Positions 35,411 to 47,457 are shown, counted from the first letter of the stretch. The stretch is DNA of 64,000 bases from Lycorma delicatula (GCF_047948215.1 NC_134456.1:84398515-84462514), one strand, 5' to 3'. The notes: generated by a model not told the origin, from the sequence alone. Numbers and translations are program-made.

Positions 35411-36763
35411 CAGAACGTTCGGAAAGTAACTGTGCAGTATGCTTCAGAATTACGGGGTGCATTCTTTTCTTTCGATATTAGGTTGGTTGCCCTGTAGATT
35501 AACGGGGCGTTGTTCAATAATAAACAAACACGTTAGTTGTTGAGTAGTGACTGAACGTGCTTCTTTTCGTCTCATGTTTTTTTCGTTTATCGGATCAATA
35601 GCTGCGAGAAACGTAACGGTTTTTTCAGTAGATAAATACATTTTTCTCGTTGATCACGTCTTTCGTGAAGGTGACAAGCATACAGATTTAGTGAGCGCCA
35701 GTTTTCTGAAAAGTTTCCGAATACTCCTGTTCCTCATCGGGATGCAGTTCGAACTATTACCGATAAATTTCAGGCAACAGGCTCTGTTAAAGACGCTGAT
35801 CGAAGTGGAAGATCACCTAAACTAAACGAACTAAACCTGCTAGATATTTCGGATGCTACGGCCTAAAGTCCATCAAAGTCGATGCGTAAGTAAGCACAGC
35901 AGTACGATATCCGATTTGTTACCGCACATAAAGCTCTATGAACAGAACTGAAACTCATCGCCTGCAAAGAAATGTGTGTTCAAGTACTGAAACCAACAGG
36001 TCGTGCGTAAAGATTTAATTACTTTGTCAACTATTTAAACGTTTTATTGGCCAAAATTTCGAAGGTATCCTCGACATTACATTTTTTTACAGATGAAGCG
36101 GTGTTTCAGATTAAAAATGAAAGGGTATATTAATTCACAAAATACAAGACTGTGGTAGACAACTAACCCCCGTGAATTACACGAACACAAAATTGGAATC
36201 TGGGTCGGTGAGAGTAAAACGGAAATTATGGGTCCAATCTTTTTCGAAAATACAATTAATAGTGATCGTTACTGTGCTGTTTAGACAAACTACATTAGTC
36301 GGTTATCAGAAATGAAGATCAATCACGGTCGGTTACATCAATATGGCGTCAGAGCGCACGCAACTAACAGCGTAAAAGACTTTTTTTTTACGAAATGTCT
36401 TTGGTGATCGAATCTTTTCGAGGGATTTCCGGGCTACACGATCTGATTCCCCGAGGAGAGGCAGCGAAAGAAGAACTGTATCGCAACAGACCACGCAAGA
36501 CTGACGAACTAAAATCCGCAACGGCATATATACGATACATTTCAGTACATCAGCTGGTTTAAGTGTTTGAAAACCAATCGAAACGTGAGCAGTGTTGAAC
36601 TGACGATGTAGGCGGTCATTTTCAAGATTTTTTATTAACTATTCCAGTCATTGTAATATCCGTTTCTATAAAATAATGAAGTAAAAATAGACAGTAATAA
36701 TTAAGAAAGTTCTATCATTACGCATTCATAATTCCAGTGCATTACAATTTTCCGAACGCATTG
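35411..36763 (+). mobile_element. Tc1/mariner-superfamily element M3
   Basis: About 1353 bp. Left TIR CAGAACGTTCGGAAAGTAAC and right TIR, reverse-complemented, CAATGCGTTCGGAAAATTGT; both abut TA (35409-35410, 36764-36765). It carries a heavily decayed transposase on the plus strand. Confidence 0.85.
35616..36640 (+). pseudogene. M3 transposase pseudogene
   Basis: The start appears lost: the codon where ATG is expected is ACG at 35616. N-terminal helix-turn-helix pieces are FSVDKYIFLVDHVFREGDKH and, after a frameshift, RQFSEKFPNTPVPHRDAVRT and FQATGSVKDADRSGRSPKLN. The catalytic part shows FFTDEAVFQI near 36090, GYINSQNTRLW, HEHKIGIWV and GPIFFENTINSDRYCAV. The second-aspartate segment (normally QDGAPPH) reads as HQYGVRAHATN, so that acid is lost. 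The end GGHFQDFLL near 36625 matches the M2 tail. Many stops; inactive and the oldest-looking of the CAG-ended group. Confidence 0.8.
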
Positions 36764-37442
36764 TATAATTTCTTTTTCAATCACCAATCGTTACTTATAA
36801 ATCAACGAACGTAGAAATATTGATTTAATTAAATCGATTTTTATTACGTTGAAGTCCACCGTTACTTCCTTAGACGAAGTAAAGGAAGTATTGCGATCAC
36901 AAAAAAATCTCGGTTTTCAGATCTCACCGGAAATACCCATTTTGACCAACCCTGAATGCACTTTGACTAGTTTCGATGTGACGTCTGTACGTGCGTATGT
37001 ATGTATCTCGCATAAATCAAAAACGATTAGTCGTAGGCAGTTGAAATTTTTTATTTAGGATTGTTGTAACATCTAATTGTGCACCTCCCCTTTTGATTGC
37101 AATCGACTGGACAAAAGTGTCCAATAAAGCCCAAAACCCATTTGGGCTTTAAAACCCAAAAAATGTAGGTTTTCAACGATGTAACATAAGTGGTACTTAT
37201 TTTCATCGGTACCGGAGGTTTAGCCAAAAGAAACTTTAATAAATAAAACATTTTTGATCTTATAAAAGAAAGGTATATCGGTTTGAATTGCACTTCATCT
37301 CCTTTTTTTAATTTGAATATATTGATTTATTAATAATTATTAACCTCTGATTATAAAAATACTTTTACAATAAATAATAATTCAATAAAAAAGAATAATA
37401 ATTGAATAATAATAATAATAATTCAATAATTCAATAATAATA

Positions 37443-38773
37443 CAGGGTGTCCCATATAAAACGCAACCCAACAATCACTCATCCATGAAATTTCAAAAGT
37501 CAAGCTTACGCCCCTACTCGTTACTGAAATGCTCGTACAAAATCTGAACATCGCGCCGACGCAGTAGAACACTACCGATAGTAACAACAATGCAATCATA
37601 ACGTTCAGTGTATTGCTAGAGACAAGATGGTGTTTTCGCTAGATGAACGTGTTTTCATTGTTGAGTCGTACTTCAGTAAGAAATTAGCGGGTGCAGTGCA
37701 AGTTTTGTTTCGCCATACGTACCCAGATAAACCAGCTCCTAACAAAACATCAGTATTAAGGTTAGTTGCAAAATTTAAATAGACCGGTTCTGTTAATAAC
37801 AAGGAACACAAAAGATCTGCGTCAGTGTTGAATACAGATACAGTCACTGAAATCAAAGACCGATTACTCGTCTCGCCAAATATATCGATCAGACGTTTGT
37901 CTGCTGAAATTAATTTGTCTAAATCAACTGTTCATCGGGCGACCAAACAATTACAATTACGACCTTATCGCATTCAAACGGTTCGTCAACTTCTTGAGCC
38001 CGACAATGAAAAACGGCTACAATATTGTCAACGGTTCCGTCGATTTCTGCGTGAGGGAATTAATGTTATGGATTCGTTATTTTTTACAGATGAAACACGG
38101 TTTCATTTGGACGGCTACGTAAACAGCCAAAACAGTAGAATTTGGAGTGCTGAAAATCCCCACGTTTATCACGAAAAACAATTACACCCGCAGAAGTTGG
38201 GCGTGTGGTGCGCGATATCGCGGAAGAAAATAATCGGTCCTATTTTTTTCGAGTACACCATTAATGCAGAACGATATCAGGATATTTTATTTCAGTTCAT
38301 CGCACTCTTGGAAGAGGAAGACAGACGCTGCTGGCTGCAACATGACGGTGCGACATCGCACTATGCAGGTTCAACTTCTGATTTCGTTGAGGAATTCTTT
38401 GGTAATCGGGTTATTGGTCGAGGCTTATGACCACCAAGATCTCCAGATTTGACTTCGGCGGAATTTGTTTCTATGGAGTTACCTCAAAGAAAAAGCCTAC
38501 AGCAACAAACCACGAACACTTGAACGATTGAAAGTCAATATTGAACAAGCTATATTAAATATCCAGCCACAAACTTTGAAAAAAGTTGCAAGAAACGCTT
38601 TAAAAGGAATTGAAGCTTGTATTCAAGAAGATGGCGGCCACTTCCAACATTTACTCTAAATTTAAGGTAATGGATGTTAATAATAAAAATTACATTTACA
38701 TTTACACATGCCTTTTTATTATTTCAATACCTACCAATATAAGGTTGGGTTACGTTTTATATGGGACATCCTG
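37443..38773 (+). mobile_element. Tc1/mariner-superfamily element M2, best preserved
   Basis: 1331 bp bounded by 30-bp TIRs that match at 28 of 30 positions (37443-37472 and 38744-38773): CAGGGTGTCCCATATAAAAC and CAGGATGTCCCATATAAAAC at the outer 20 bases. TA dinucleotides flank both ends (37441-37442, 38774-38775). The transposase has only two premature stops and one frameshift, so this insertion is younger than M1, M3, M4 and M7. Confidence 0.95.
37627..38659 (+). pseudogene. M2 transposase, nearly intact pseudogene
   Basis: Starts at ATG 37627 with MVFSLDERVFIVESYF, then the helix-turn-helix part with PDKPAPNKTSVLRLVAKFK. An in-frame TAG lies at codon 52 (37780) and the frame resumes as TGSVNNKEHKRSASV. 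The second DNA-binding helix is ISIRRLSAEINLSKSTVHRA. Catalytic motifs are FFTDETRFHLDGYVN (first Asp), WCAISRKKIIGPIFFEYTIN, LQHDGATSHYAG (second Asp) and PPRSPDLTSAEF (third acidic position, Glu). A TGA at 38428 replaces the Trp usually before PPRSPD, and a +1 shift near 38462 leads to LFLWSYLKEKAYSNKPRTLE and the end GGHFQHLL. I count 38 residues between the last two acids. Both stops could come from single transitions. Confidence 0.9.
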
Positions 38774-38910
38774 TATATTGAATAATAATTCAATATATCA
38801 GAAGTTATTAACGAAATAAAATTTTATGTATTTTCATTTTTTTTAAATGTGTTTATATAATTTAACAGGTGTACAAGGAAGTCATGTGGTGTCCACATCA
38901 GATTTTTATC

Positions 38911-39763
38911 ATTCAATAATCGGAGGGGTAATGTGATATTTTACCGTATCTACAGTATTTACAACCGGTTTTTCAACTCCTCAAAAATACGTTGTATCAT
39001 ACAGAATAGATAAAAATATATTTTCAAACATATTTATTTGAACGTCAAACTATTGTACAACCTATAACGTAAAACGGCCCGATTTATTACAATTGAACTT
39101 CATAAAAATAATACATTGTTCGATCTGTAGAGGCAGTAATAAAAGCGACGAGTAAAATTATTTTTCTTTTTTTGAAGCAGTCGTGTCGTAGCTGTGTTTC
39201 CTTACGAGTCGATAAACTAAGATTGGATATTTGTTAGCTCGGTACACTATCTCTCTGTAAATAGGACGACGTGCTGAATTAAATATACTGCCGATCTCGT
39301 TGGTTTTGTTACTAGCATAGCAAATAAAAGAAAATTAAAGTAGAATCAAATGCCACGTCGTTCACCGCCATTCATTTTTCCATTTATTGCCCATTTTCAC
39401 GGCCGTTGAAACCGTACAGGTAACATTCGCTACAACTGCGTGTCCTATACCAACATAATAACATTTACCGCTACTAATAGTACTGAGCGCGCGCATACAG
39501 ACATACTTCACTCTTTTTGCATATCACGCGATTCTACTTTCAAGAAATAATAAGAATATTAATTTTTTAATATCGTTTGATGCAGGACAAATATACTTAA
39601 GTTAAATTTCAAAAATAATTGCAACAGAATTGATTTTCTGCTTCTGTCCGCGTTGAAAAGGGCAACTTAAATGTTTAAGAATATTATAACAAATACGATA
39701 TAAATTTAGAAAGCTCGGATGATGATAACGCGCTGATCGGTATGCCTTTACCGAATTAACGAT
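38911..39763. other. No recognisable feature
   Basis: Unassigned, moderately AT-rich. Confidence 0.5.
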
Positions 39764-40421
39764 AAAAAATATCAGATGTGGACACCACATGATTTCCTTT
39801 TACGCCTATTAAATTACTGTACACATTTTTTTTAAATGAAAAGTACGTAAAATTTTATTTCATTATAACTTCTGATTTTTTGCAAATTTTTTTTTTTTTT
39901 TATTGTTATTGTTGAATTATTTATTGTGATTTTTTTACAATGACAGGTTAATAATTATTAATAAATCAATACATTTAAATTTAAAAAAAAGTTATGAAAT
40001 CTGATTTGAACCAGCCTTCCCCTTGTAAGATCAAAATATTTCATTAATTAAACTTTCATTGTGCTAAACTTCTGGAAACAATGACAATAAGTACTATTTA
40101 TGATATATCTTGAAAAGTTCTCAAAGAGGGCTTATTACTGCAGTTAAGAAAAAGTTCAAAAGCTAACTTTTTTTATTTTGGGATTTTTTGGACACACTTT
40201 TGACCCAGTCGATTGCAACCAAAAGGGAAGGTGCATAACTAGATTTTACAAAAGTCCTAAATAAAAAATTTTAACATCGTACGGCTAATAGTTTTTGAGC
40301 TATGCGGGATACATACATACGTACACAAGCCGAAACGAATTGAAATGGATATTTCCATTGAAATCTGAAAACGAAATTTTTCGCGATCACAATACTTCCT
40401 TTACTTCGTACAAGAAAATAA
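39764..40421 (-). repeat. Repeat family Y, copy 6
   Basis: Starts ATCAGATGTGGACACCACAT and ends TTTACTTCGTACAAGAAAA. Contains GATTTGAACCAGCCTTCCCCTTG, GCAACCAAAAGGGAAGGTGC and GTACGGCTAATAGTTTTTGA. The central hairpin is degenerate here. Confidence 0.85.
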
Positions 40422-41111
40422 AAATAATAAACAAATAACATTTTCTCTATTTTTATTCAAAAAAATATATATTGCCGATCAAGCAGACGGAAATCAACTT
40501 TAAATTAATCGAAAAATAAGATTTCAATAATAAAGAAAAAAAATTATAATTTTTTTTTTAATCGAGTTTTTGCAAAACTAAACTAAGAATATATTATGCA
40601 TATACTAGTAACTGCGCTAAAATATTTAATATTAATAAAAATATTTAATAATAAATAAAACTTTTACGTTTACCATTTTCTAAATTATTTACAGATGAAC
40701 TTAAAAAAATTTTACAATTATCAAAGTTTTCCACTGCAGACTGCAAACTCCTAACGTTGAACGACAAGTTACGACATTTTTGCTCGACTGTAAGGTTAGA
40801 TTGAGATTCCTTAGAAGATTGACACTTCCCTATAGTTTAAGAATCTTCTAAGTGTTCCTCAACCGTATCATTAATACTTTCAATACCGAGATTCACTTAT
40901 TGTTGTTCAAATATAACAGATACGATACCAAATCTAGCAACATCAGATGAAAAGTTAATTTCCCGTATGTTTAATGGATCTTTTTCTGATAATAATAATA
41001 ATAATATTATTTTTAAACTCCTAACAACGCATAGACTCAGCGCTGTCAATTTAACTTTAATTTGACGAGGTTTTTTTTTTATTTTTTAATATTAATTATT
41101 AAACGTTTGTT
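40422..41111. other. Unassigned; one hairpin
   Basis: AT-rich. CTTAGAAGATT (40810-40820) and AATCTTCTAAG (40842-40852) form perfect 11-bp arms with a 21-base loop. Confidence 0.45.
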
Positions 41112-42404
41112 TTAACCTGAAAACCGCCGACTATATTACCTTCAGCCGCTAAGCATTTTTAGGAGTTTTGCAAGCAATCTTTAAAAAATTCAAAAAATTA
41201 TTTTCCTTTCACAAAAGAAGTGAGTGTTATATATCAATTTTTCAGAAAATAATGAGTAATAATATAACACAGTTGCAGTTACAAAATTGTTTGTTTGAGA
41301 AAGTCTTGATGAAATTCCCAAAAATAAAAAAAAAACATTTTCACTTTCAAATGTTTTTTTCCCCATAAACCAAACAAGCACTATCGTAATCAAACTTCTA
41401 TTACAAACATAATGTTTAAAATTTTGTGGTGTTCAAGAATACGCAATGTGTTTGCTACCTTCCATTACTAGGAAAAATAAAATTAAGTTATTCCTACACT
41501 ATATACAATATTTTGGTGCTCTAGAGAACCCTAATTGATTCACCCTCCGTATATTCAGGGCGATTTCTTTTTCAGCCTGCCTTATCGAGCCTCCAAAAGC
41601 GTTCCAACTGATGAAAGTACTACGGATGAACACTACAGTTACATACAACCTGGGCAGCAGAAATGACTGCAAGATGTTTTCTGAGCGTGGTATAGACCAG
41701 GCACAACCGCAATTTTATTTCTGGGAAGCATACCCTGCCCTACATCTTGTGATCTTTTATTAGAAGATTCCAAATTATGTGAGAAAAAATGTCAGATAGA
41801 AATATGTGAAAAGAGGGCTGTTCCTCTGTGAGCAGTTATTTACGTCAGGAAACCTTACTTTGAATTCTTCTTCGAATAATACTTCCGGCTCAGGAAGATA
41901 TGTTCTTAATCGTTTAGGTTCTGTGTATTGAACCGCAAATTCTTCGTCACCGCTACTTACCTCGTGTTCCAAATCGTTGTCATTATCGCTTCCCACATCA
42001 CTTTCATTAGATTCGAACAATTCGTTATTATCCAAAGATAATCACTATCTTCTTCGCCGTTTAATTCACGTAAATAATCACGAATTTCACTACTTCTTGA
42101 TAATTTACGCGTATCTGTTGACCAAACCGAAATGAGAAGTATCAATTTAAATCACAACAAACAGTCGACTGTACACAAAACATGCCCGTATTTTGCAGGT
42201 CTGCAAAATCATACGTAATTCGCTAAAACGTTTTGAATGATTCGCTGTATTTATAAAACACACTTTTCTCTTTAAAATGGTAGATAAAACATTAAAACCA
42301 TCTCAAAATTAAAGACGCAGTAAGAAAATTAGTTTACACAGACGGAATGGGTCGCGATCGCGACTTTAGCAATCGAGACGCTTACCGGTGTCAGGGTTAA
42401 TAAA
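41112..42404 (-). mobile_element. piggyBac-like element remnant, internally deleted
   Basis: The right end, read on the minus strand, is TTAACCCTGACACCGGTAAG. The left end, read on the plus strand, is TTAACCTGAAAACCGCCGAC. TTAA followed by CC(C)TGA at both ends in inverted orientation fits a piggyBac-type element at its TTAA target. At about 1.29 kb it is roughly half the usual 2.4 kb. Only an acidic N-terminal coding piece is visible. The right end is the more convincing of the two. Confidence 0.45.
41775..42145 (-). pseudogene. Acidic N-terminal fragment, piggyBac-transposase-like
   Basis: Two overlapping minus-strand frames join across a frameshift near 42030. The upstream one holds RKLSRSSEIRDYLRELNGEE and SDYLW; the downstream one holds NNELFESNESDVGSDNDNDL, HEVSSGDEEFAVQYTEP and LRTYLPEPEVLFEEEF. 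A long Asp/Glu/Ser-rich leader is typical of piggyBac transposase N-termini, but it is low complexity and not diagnostic. No DDD catalytic motif or RING-like C-terminus was found. Confidence 0.4.
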
Positions 42405-42964
42405 GCGAATTCCCAACGATTCAAATAATGTAGCAACTCATCTTACAATAATTGTATTATTTCTGATAATATTATATGAAAAAATGTTTTAAACACCCAA
42501 ATTAAACATTTTTAATTAATTAAGATTTTCTAGTTTTATAACTATTCTGTCTGCGTAATATTATTTTGAAAAATTAAACGAATCCTTTCTAAAATATATT
42601 TTTATTTAACCGTCAAACCTTTTATTTGTGTCTAATATTTTATATACGCAGCTGCTGCACGCTTCTTTTAGATATATAGTTTAATAACTAATACGTAAAA
42701 AATCATAGCGATTATTCTTGTTACGTTACATCAAAACGAATAAACGTACCGTAAAAGCAATTGTTGTCCGTCCAAAAAACAAATATTTTAAATCGTGATC
42801 GAGTATATATTTATATAAAAAACGAAGTTTTCAAAAACATAAATGAATAATGACGACATAATTATTTTTATTTACGTATACCAGGTTACAAAGTAACAGC
42901 ACATGACTCTAGAGATGCCAAGGTAACCGTTCGCAGTCTGACGTGTTGTACCGGTAAATGTACA
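42405..42964. other. No recognisable feature
   Basis: AT-rich, unassigned. Confidence 0.5.
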
Positions 42965-43086
42965 GCATTGAAAGACTCAGGCCGACCACTCCTGAAACGT
43001 CTGGTTAATTGAAACACAATCGCCAAAAAACAACGGCATCCACAGTCTATCATTCAAATCCATATAAAAGCAACTGCATTTACAAT
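42965..43086 (-). mobile_element. SINE1 fragment (body only)
   Basis: GACTCAGGCCGACCACTCCT, ACGTCTGGTTAATTGAAAC and GGCATCCACAGTCTATCATT match the SINE1 body on the minus strand; head and tail are missing and divergence is high. Confidence 0.7.
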
Positions 43087-44774
43087 TAAGTTAGGGAAAA
43101 ATAAAGCGGAAATAAAATAATTTTTTCCCAGTTTCAAAATTTAATCTACGGAAGGTAACTCCGAAAAATATAAATTGTTTAACGGTTACCAGGAATTAAC
43201 GTTTTTATATCATATGTCTAGTATATGTGTAACTACTTAACTAACGAATGTTTTAGTAAAATAATAATTCGACGTTAACAATTACCTAAAACAACGTAGG
43301 TGTAGCGCAAACATATAAAAGGCTAAGCTTGTCGTTATTACATATTTATTACGCCTACATAGATTCACGTATAAAGTAGTACAATGTTATTTTTGGAACT
43401 CCCTTATTCACCTATTTTCCAACCCCCAATAAATATATTAATGAAAGAAAGAAGGTGAAAAATAGAAGCCGGTAAAGATCAAATATAAGAGCTATTAAGA
43501 ACTCACAAATAGAGAAGAATGAATACGGGGGGAGTAGTCCTGCTTAAAACCAGATAGTCTGATGATGATAATATTATCACAATAAATACCCGTGTGTGCT
43601 TTTGAATAACCGTTCGATTTATGCGTAAATAAATAATTAAATTTTAAAATGTTACTGAAGAAACATAACAGTTAAATGTTACACCTTTAGTTAATTAAAT
43701 TTTGGATTTCGATACGTAATATATGAAATTAATATAAGAAAATGAATTTAAAATTAGAGAAAACTTAACATTAATTTTTTACAATCTTCTTGCAAATTTT
43801 TATAAATCTAAGCCGTCGTAAATAGTTTTATACGAGTATTATTAATTAATTAATATAATTTATTTTCACATAACATTTGTTTTAATTACTATTTTTGGAT
43901 CGGTATACATACCTAACATATCAACCCGTTCGTCTACTAAAGAATGTAATTTATAAAAATCTCTATCGATTTAATTACAAATGCCTTTTAGACGGAGGTA
44001 GAAACGAGTGAAATCTTTTAGTTCACATGTAGGCTTTCACAAGATCTCTTCTCTTTCATTCTTCCGCTTCTTTCTAGCGCTTGAGAATCTTAACTGAAGG
44101 ACTCCTTTTGTAAGAGTCCTTTTTAGCACTCAAAAGACATCTTGAATCAAGGATACCTTAAAATAGTGTTTAGTGAATTTTACTCCTCGAAATTTATTAT
44201 TCGATGTTATTGTGTTACCGCTTGCCTTGCATATTCTGTGAGACCTCTAAGTTATTTATTATTCTTTTACCGTGTAAAATAAACATAGTAGTGTATCAAT
44301 AATAACAACAAAAACTTTAATTACGTTTCAAAATTTCGTTCGCAGAGTACATTTTGTAAATAAATTTAACATATTCAAAGTTAAGTAATAAAAATTATAT
44401 TTAAGAAGTAAATATATGTCGTATTTAAATAACTAAATTATAAAAACTATATAGGAAAAGAAGAATCATTCTCATTAACATTTTCTATGAAACATGGTAT
44501 ATTTTATAAAGAAATGTTACTACAGTAAATTACCAGTAAATTTGATCGATCGCTTAAATTGTTCTTCCGTAAGCTATATTCATTTTTCGATCGAGTAAAA
44601 AAAATTTTATACTCTGATATATTTATAAATTTTGATGTCGTTTTTAATTATTACATATTAAAAGTACTCATTATCTTGTAGTCATTCTGTACGGGGAAAA
44701 AAACTAAAGGTTTAAAATATGTGTTCTAAGTCGGTTTTGTCAATTTTTTGCACGAAGCTGTGAAAATACGTTAA
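43087..44774. other. No recognisable feature
   Basis: Unassigned AT-rich DNA; small stem GGACTCCTTTTGTAAGAGTCC near 44098. Confidence 0.45.
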
Positions 44775-44776
44775 TA

Positions 44777-46097
44777 CGAAGGACACTCAATAATTAAAGA
44801 GACAAATTGATGTAGAAAAAACTGTGTATTTTTACAAAATGCGACTGTAACTACTTCTAAACATAATCCCCACCAATATTAATACACTTGTCCCAACGAT
44901 GAACTAATTTTTTCATACCTGAAAAAGAAGTCTTTTTTTTCATACAAGAAGTCTTTTGTCTTGTTGTTTGAGCCACTTTCCCACAAATTTTTTGACTTCC
45001 TTCTTGTTGCTGAACTTATTCCATCATATGGACCTCCTTGAGTGAACCAAATATATAAAAATCCAAGGAAGCGAAATCTTGACTGTAGGAAGGATGTGGT
45101 AGTATTTCGCAACCCATTTTACCGATGGTTTCTTGGGTCAGCTGGGCGGTGTGAGGGCGAGCAGTGTCATGTAGCAATATTTTTGAGATCCGCGACGTTT
45201 TTCTCTGATTGCTGGCTTTACTTTTTTCATCAGTATGTCTGAGTAGTAGACACCGTTTATTGTAAGCTGATTTTCCAAATAATCACAAAAGACGATGGGC
45301 ATCCCAAAAGACGGTCAATATAAATTTTTCCCGCTGATGGTTGCGTTCTGAATTTCTTTCGGGCAGGTGACCTAATGTGCTTCCATTTCATGCTTTGTCC
45401 TTTGGGCTCTGGTTCAAAATGGTGAACCCAAGTTTCATCACGCGTTAAAATCGTATTAGAAAAGGGTCATCTTTCCTTTCGTAGCGTTCTTTCAAGTCTG
45501 TACAAACTTTGAGTCTAGTTTCCTTGTGTTATTGCGTTAACTCTTTCGGGACCCACCTTGCACCTTGTTTTGCTGAACTTGAGCTTGTTATTGGTAACGT
45601 TATGAACTGTGCCGACACATAATGCAACTATTTTTGCTATATGTTCAACTGTAATACGTCGGTCTTTACGAATAATGTCGTCCATGCGGGTTTCAAGCAA
45701 AGAAGTTGACAGTTAAACTGGCCGGCCAGGACGTTGCTCCACAGACACTGAGGTTCTACCGTTTTTGAACTGTTCTACCCACATAAAAATTCCGGTGGTT
45801 CATACAACTTTCACCGTACTGTAAAATCATTCGAGAAAATATTTTAGCCGGTTTTTCGCCTTCAGAAAGCAAACAAAAAAATGGATCGCTGAACGTTGTT
45901 CAATTAATGTGGAAACTTCAAGCGGGTACACCATCGTTAAATGCAATATTGAGATTATAAACAAAACAATTTTTATCCGTCAGGTATTCTCAGTTCATTC
46001 TAGTGATGCCAACAAACGTCATGAAAGTACAAAACTCATCCTACAAACTGTTTCATTTCTACATCAATTTGTCTCTTTAATAATTGAATGTCACTCG
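44777..46097 (-). mobile_element. Classical mariner element M5 (DD34D)
   Basis: 1321 bp. Inner TIR block ATTAAAGAGACAAATTGATG is identical at both ends, preceded by CGAAGGACACTCAATA at the left and, reverse-complemented, CGAGTGACATTCAATT at the right. TA flanks both ends (44775-44776, 46098-46099). Transposase is on the minus strand. Confidence 0.9.
44857..45934 (-). pseudogene. M5 mariner transposase pseudogene
   Basis: Runs from ATG at 45934 to a stop at 44857-44859, length as expected for a mariner transposase (about 345 residues) but broken by several stops and frameshifts. Helix-turn-helix pieces include FKNGRTSVSVEQRPGRPV and MDDIIRKDRRITVEHIAKIV, followed by GTVHNVTNNKLKFSKTR. The catalytic domain has TRDETWVHHFEPEPKGQSMK, LLHDTARPHTAQLTQETI and YSQDFASLDFYIFGSLKE. 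By count there are exactly 34 residues between the second and third aspartates, the mariner DD34D signature. The C-terminal HRWDKCINIGGDYV block is present. The element is inactive. Confidence 0.9.
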
Positions 46098-46099
46098 TA

Positions 46100-46486
46100 G
46101 AATCTTCTGGCCTCGAGAAAACAGTTTTGTGAAGACACTACACTTAGTATAACTGCTGAATAATTGTCTACTGATAGTCTTTTCCCAGTGTTTTCGGAAA
46201 AAAGATTTAAACTCCGTCGATAACAAACAAATTACATTTTCAATTTTTTACAACCTCAAAAAGCGTTCGATTTAGTTCCACATTTTTTACTGATGAAAAA
46301 AGTTGGTAGGTATGGTATCAGAGGAGCTTCTTACAACAGTTACACCTAACCGACCTAAGTAAATACTTGAAATTTCACCTTTCCATAAGAATACACAAGC
46401 AAACTTTAAGTCCGCAATTCAAAATGTAGAAAAGGAAGCGTCTAAGGAAAATATTCTCGGTCCCGTGTTTTTTTATTATCACTGTT
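46100..46486. other. No recognisable feature
   Basis: Unassigned; a faint LINE-like phrase (CCTCAAAAAGCGTTCGATTT, which in one frame reads QKAFDLVPH) at 46253-46285 could be a trace of a reverse transcriptase. Confidence 0.4.
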
Positions 46487-47457
46487 ATATTAACTCGCTC
46501 TTGGACTATGTATGTTAGATTCACGGTACGGAACCTTTCAGTCGAATTTTAAGAACTTCCGCTTACCCATTCGCTCTGAAATTTTGTATACAGTTTTACT
46601 CCTGAAGACAACACATTTTTAGCAACATTTTCAAGTCGCTCAGATGGCCCTAAGTTGCTAAGTGGAAAAAATGTCCCTTTAACTTATGCAACCTCGTTTA
46701 CATGCATATTTTCTAAGTGAAAGAATTATCCATGTTTGCGATATTGTCGTTCCAACTGTTTAAATTGAACAAAAGCATTTTTTCTACGGCTGAGGTAAAA
46801 AATCAAATTTCATATAATCCCTCAAACCTGTGCGCTAGCGCAGCTGTAAAGAATACATTTATGGAGACTAAAAACCATAAAATAAAAAGTATGTAAAAAA
46901 AACCTTTTTAAAACACCTCTTAAATGAAACGCAATAAAAAATTAAAATATAATTTTATGACGGTATTTAAGAATGGATTTGATAACAAGCTTTGATGGTG
47001 ATATGTAAGATTATGTGAAAATCATAGCTTCAAATTAAAAACTTGATGATTTTGCCAATTTTTTCATATGCATGAGGCCTAAGGAGTGGGGTGTAACTGC
47101 ACCCCAACTCTTGGGGAACAAACCGCTAGCGGTTTGAGTGATGTTTCGAAATTTTTAATAGTGATATTGAAACGAAAATATCACAAACATGGATATTTCT
47201 TTCAGTAAGAATATATGCGTGTAAACAAGGTTGCATAAGTTCAAGGGCATTTTTTTAATTTAGCAACTTGGGGCACCTTAGCGACTTGAAAATGTTGCTA
47301 AAATGTGCTGTCATCAATAGCAAATCTGTATGCAAAATGTCGGAGCGAATGGACAAGCGGAAGTGCTTCAAAATTCGACTGAAAGGTTCCGTACCATGAG
47401 TCTCACATACATAGTCAAAGAGGGAGTTAATATATGAGTGGTAATAAAAATAGATTT
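46487..47457. repeat. Repeat X, copy 3: foldback element with ~270-bp arms
   Basis: Left arm 46487-46750 and right arm 47170-47457 are inverted copies of each other: TATATTAACTCGCTCTTGGA versus TATATTAACTCCCTCTTTGA, GGTACGGAACCTTTCAGTCG in both, then CAACATTTTCAAGTCGCT and TTATGCAACCTCGTTTACAT / TTATGCAACCTTGTTTACAC. The ~420-bp centre matches 27780-28225 of copy 2, including CCTGTGCGCTAGCGCAGCTG. No coding capacity. The structure fits a foldback-type or long-TIR non-autonomous DNA element. Confidence 0.85.

Larger units (their letters stand above)
36863..38910 (+). repeat. Repeat family Y, copy 5, split by element M2
   Basis: Left part 36863-37442 and right part 38774-38910 together make a normal Y copy. 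Left includes AAAAACGATTAGTCGTAGGC, TTTGATTGCAATCGACTGG and the central hairpin AGCCCAAAACCCATTTGGGCTTT (stem AAGCCCAAA / TTTGGGCTT). Right carries ATCAGAAGTTATTAACGAAA and GTACAAGGAAGTCATGTGGT. The transposon sits in the AATAAT-rich tract. Confidence 0.9.

Noticed and set aside
36333..36527. Independent minus-strand gene
   Set aside because: Antisense shadow of the M3 transposase pseudogene.
37051..37293. 80-codon minus-strand gene
   Set aside because: Lies entirely in Y copy 5; the frame is not conserved in other Y copies.
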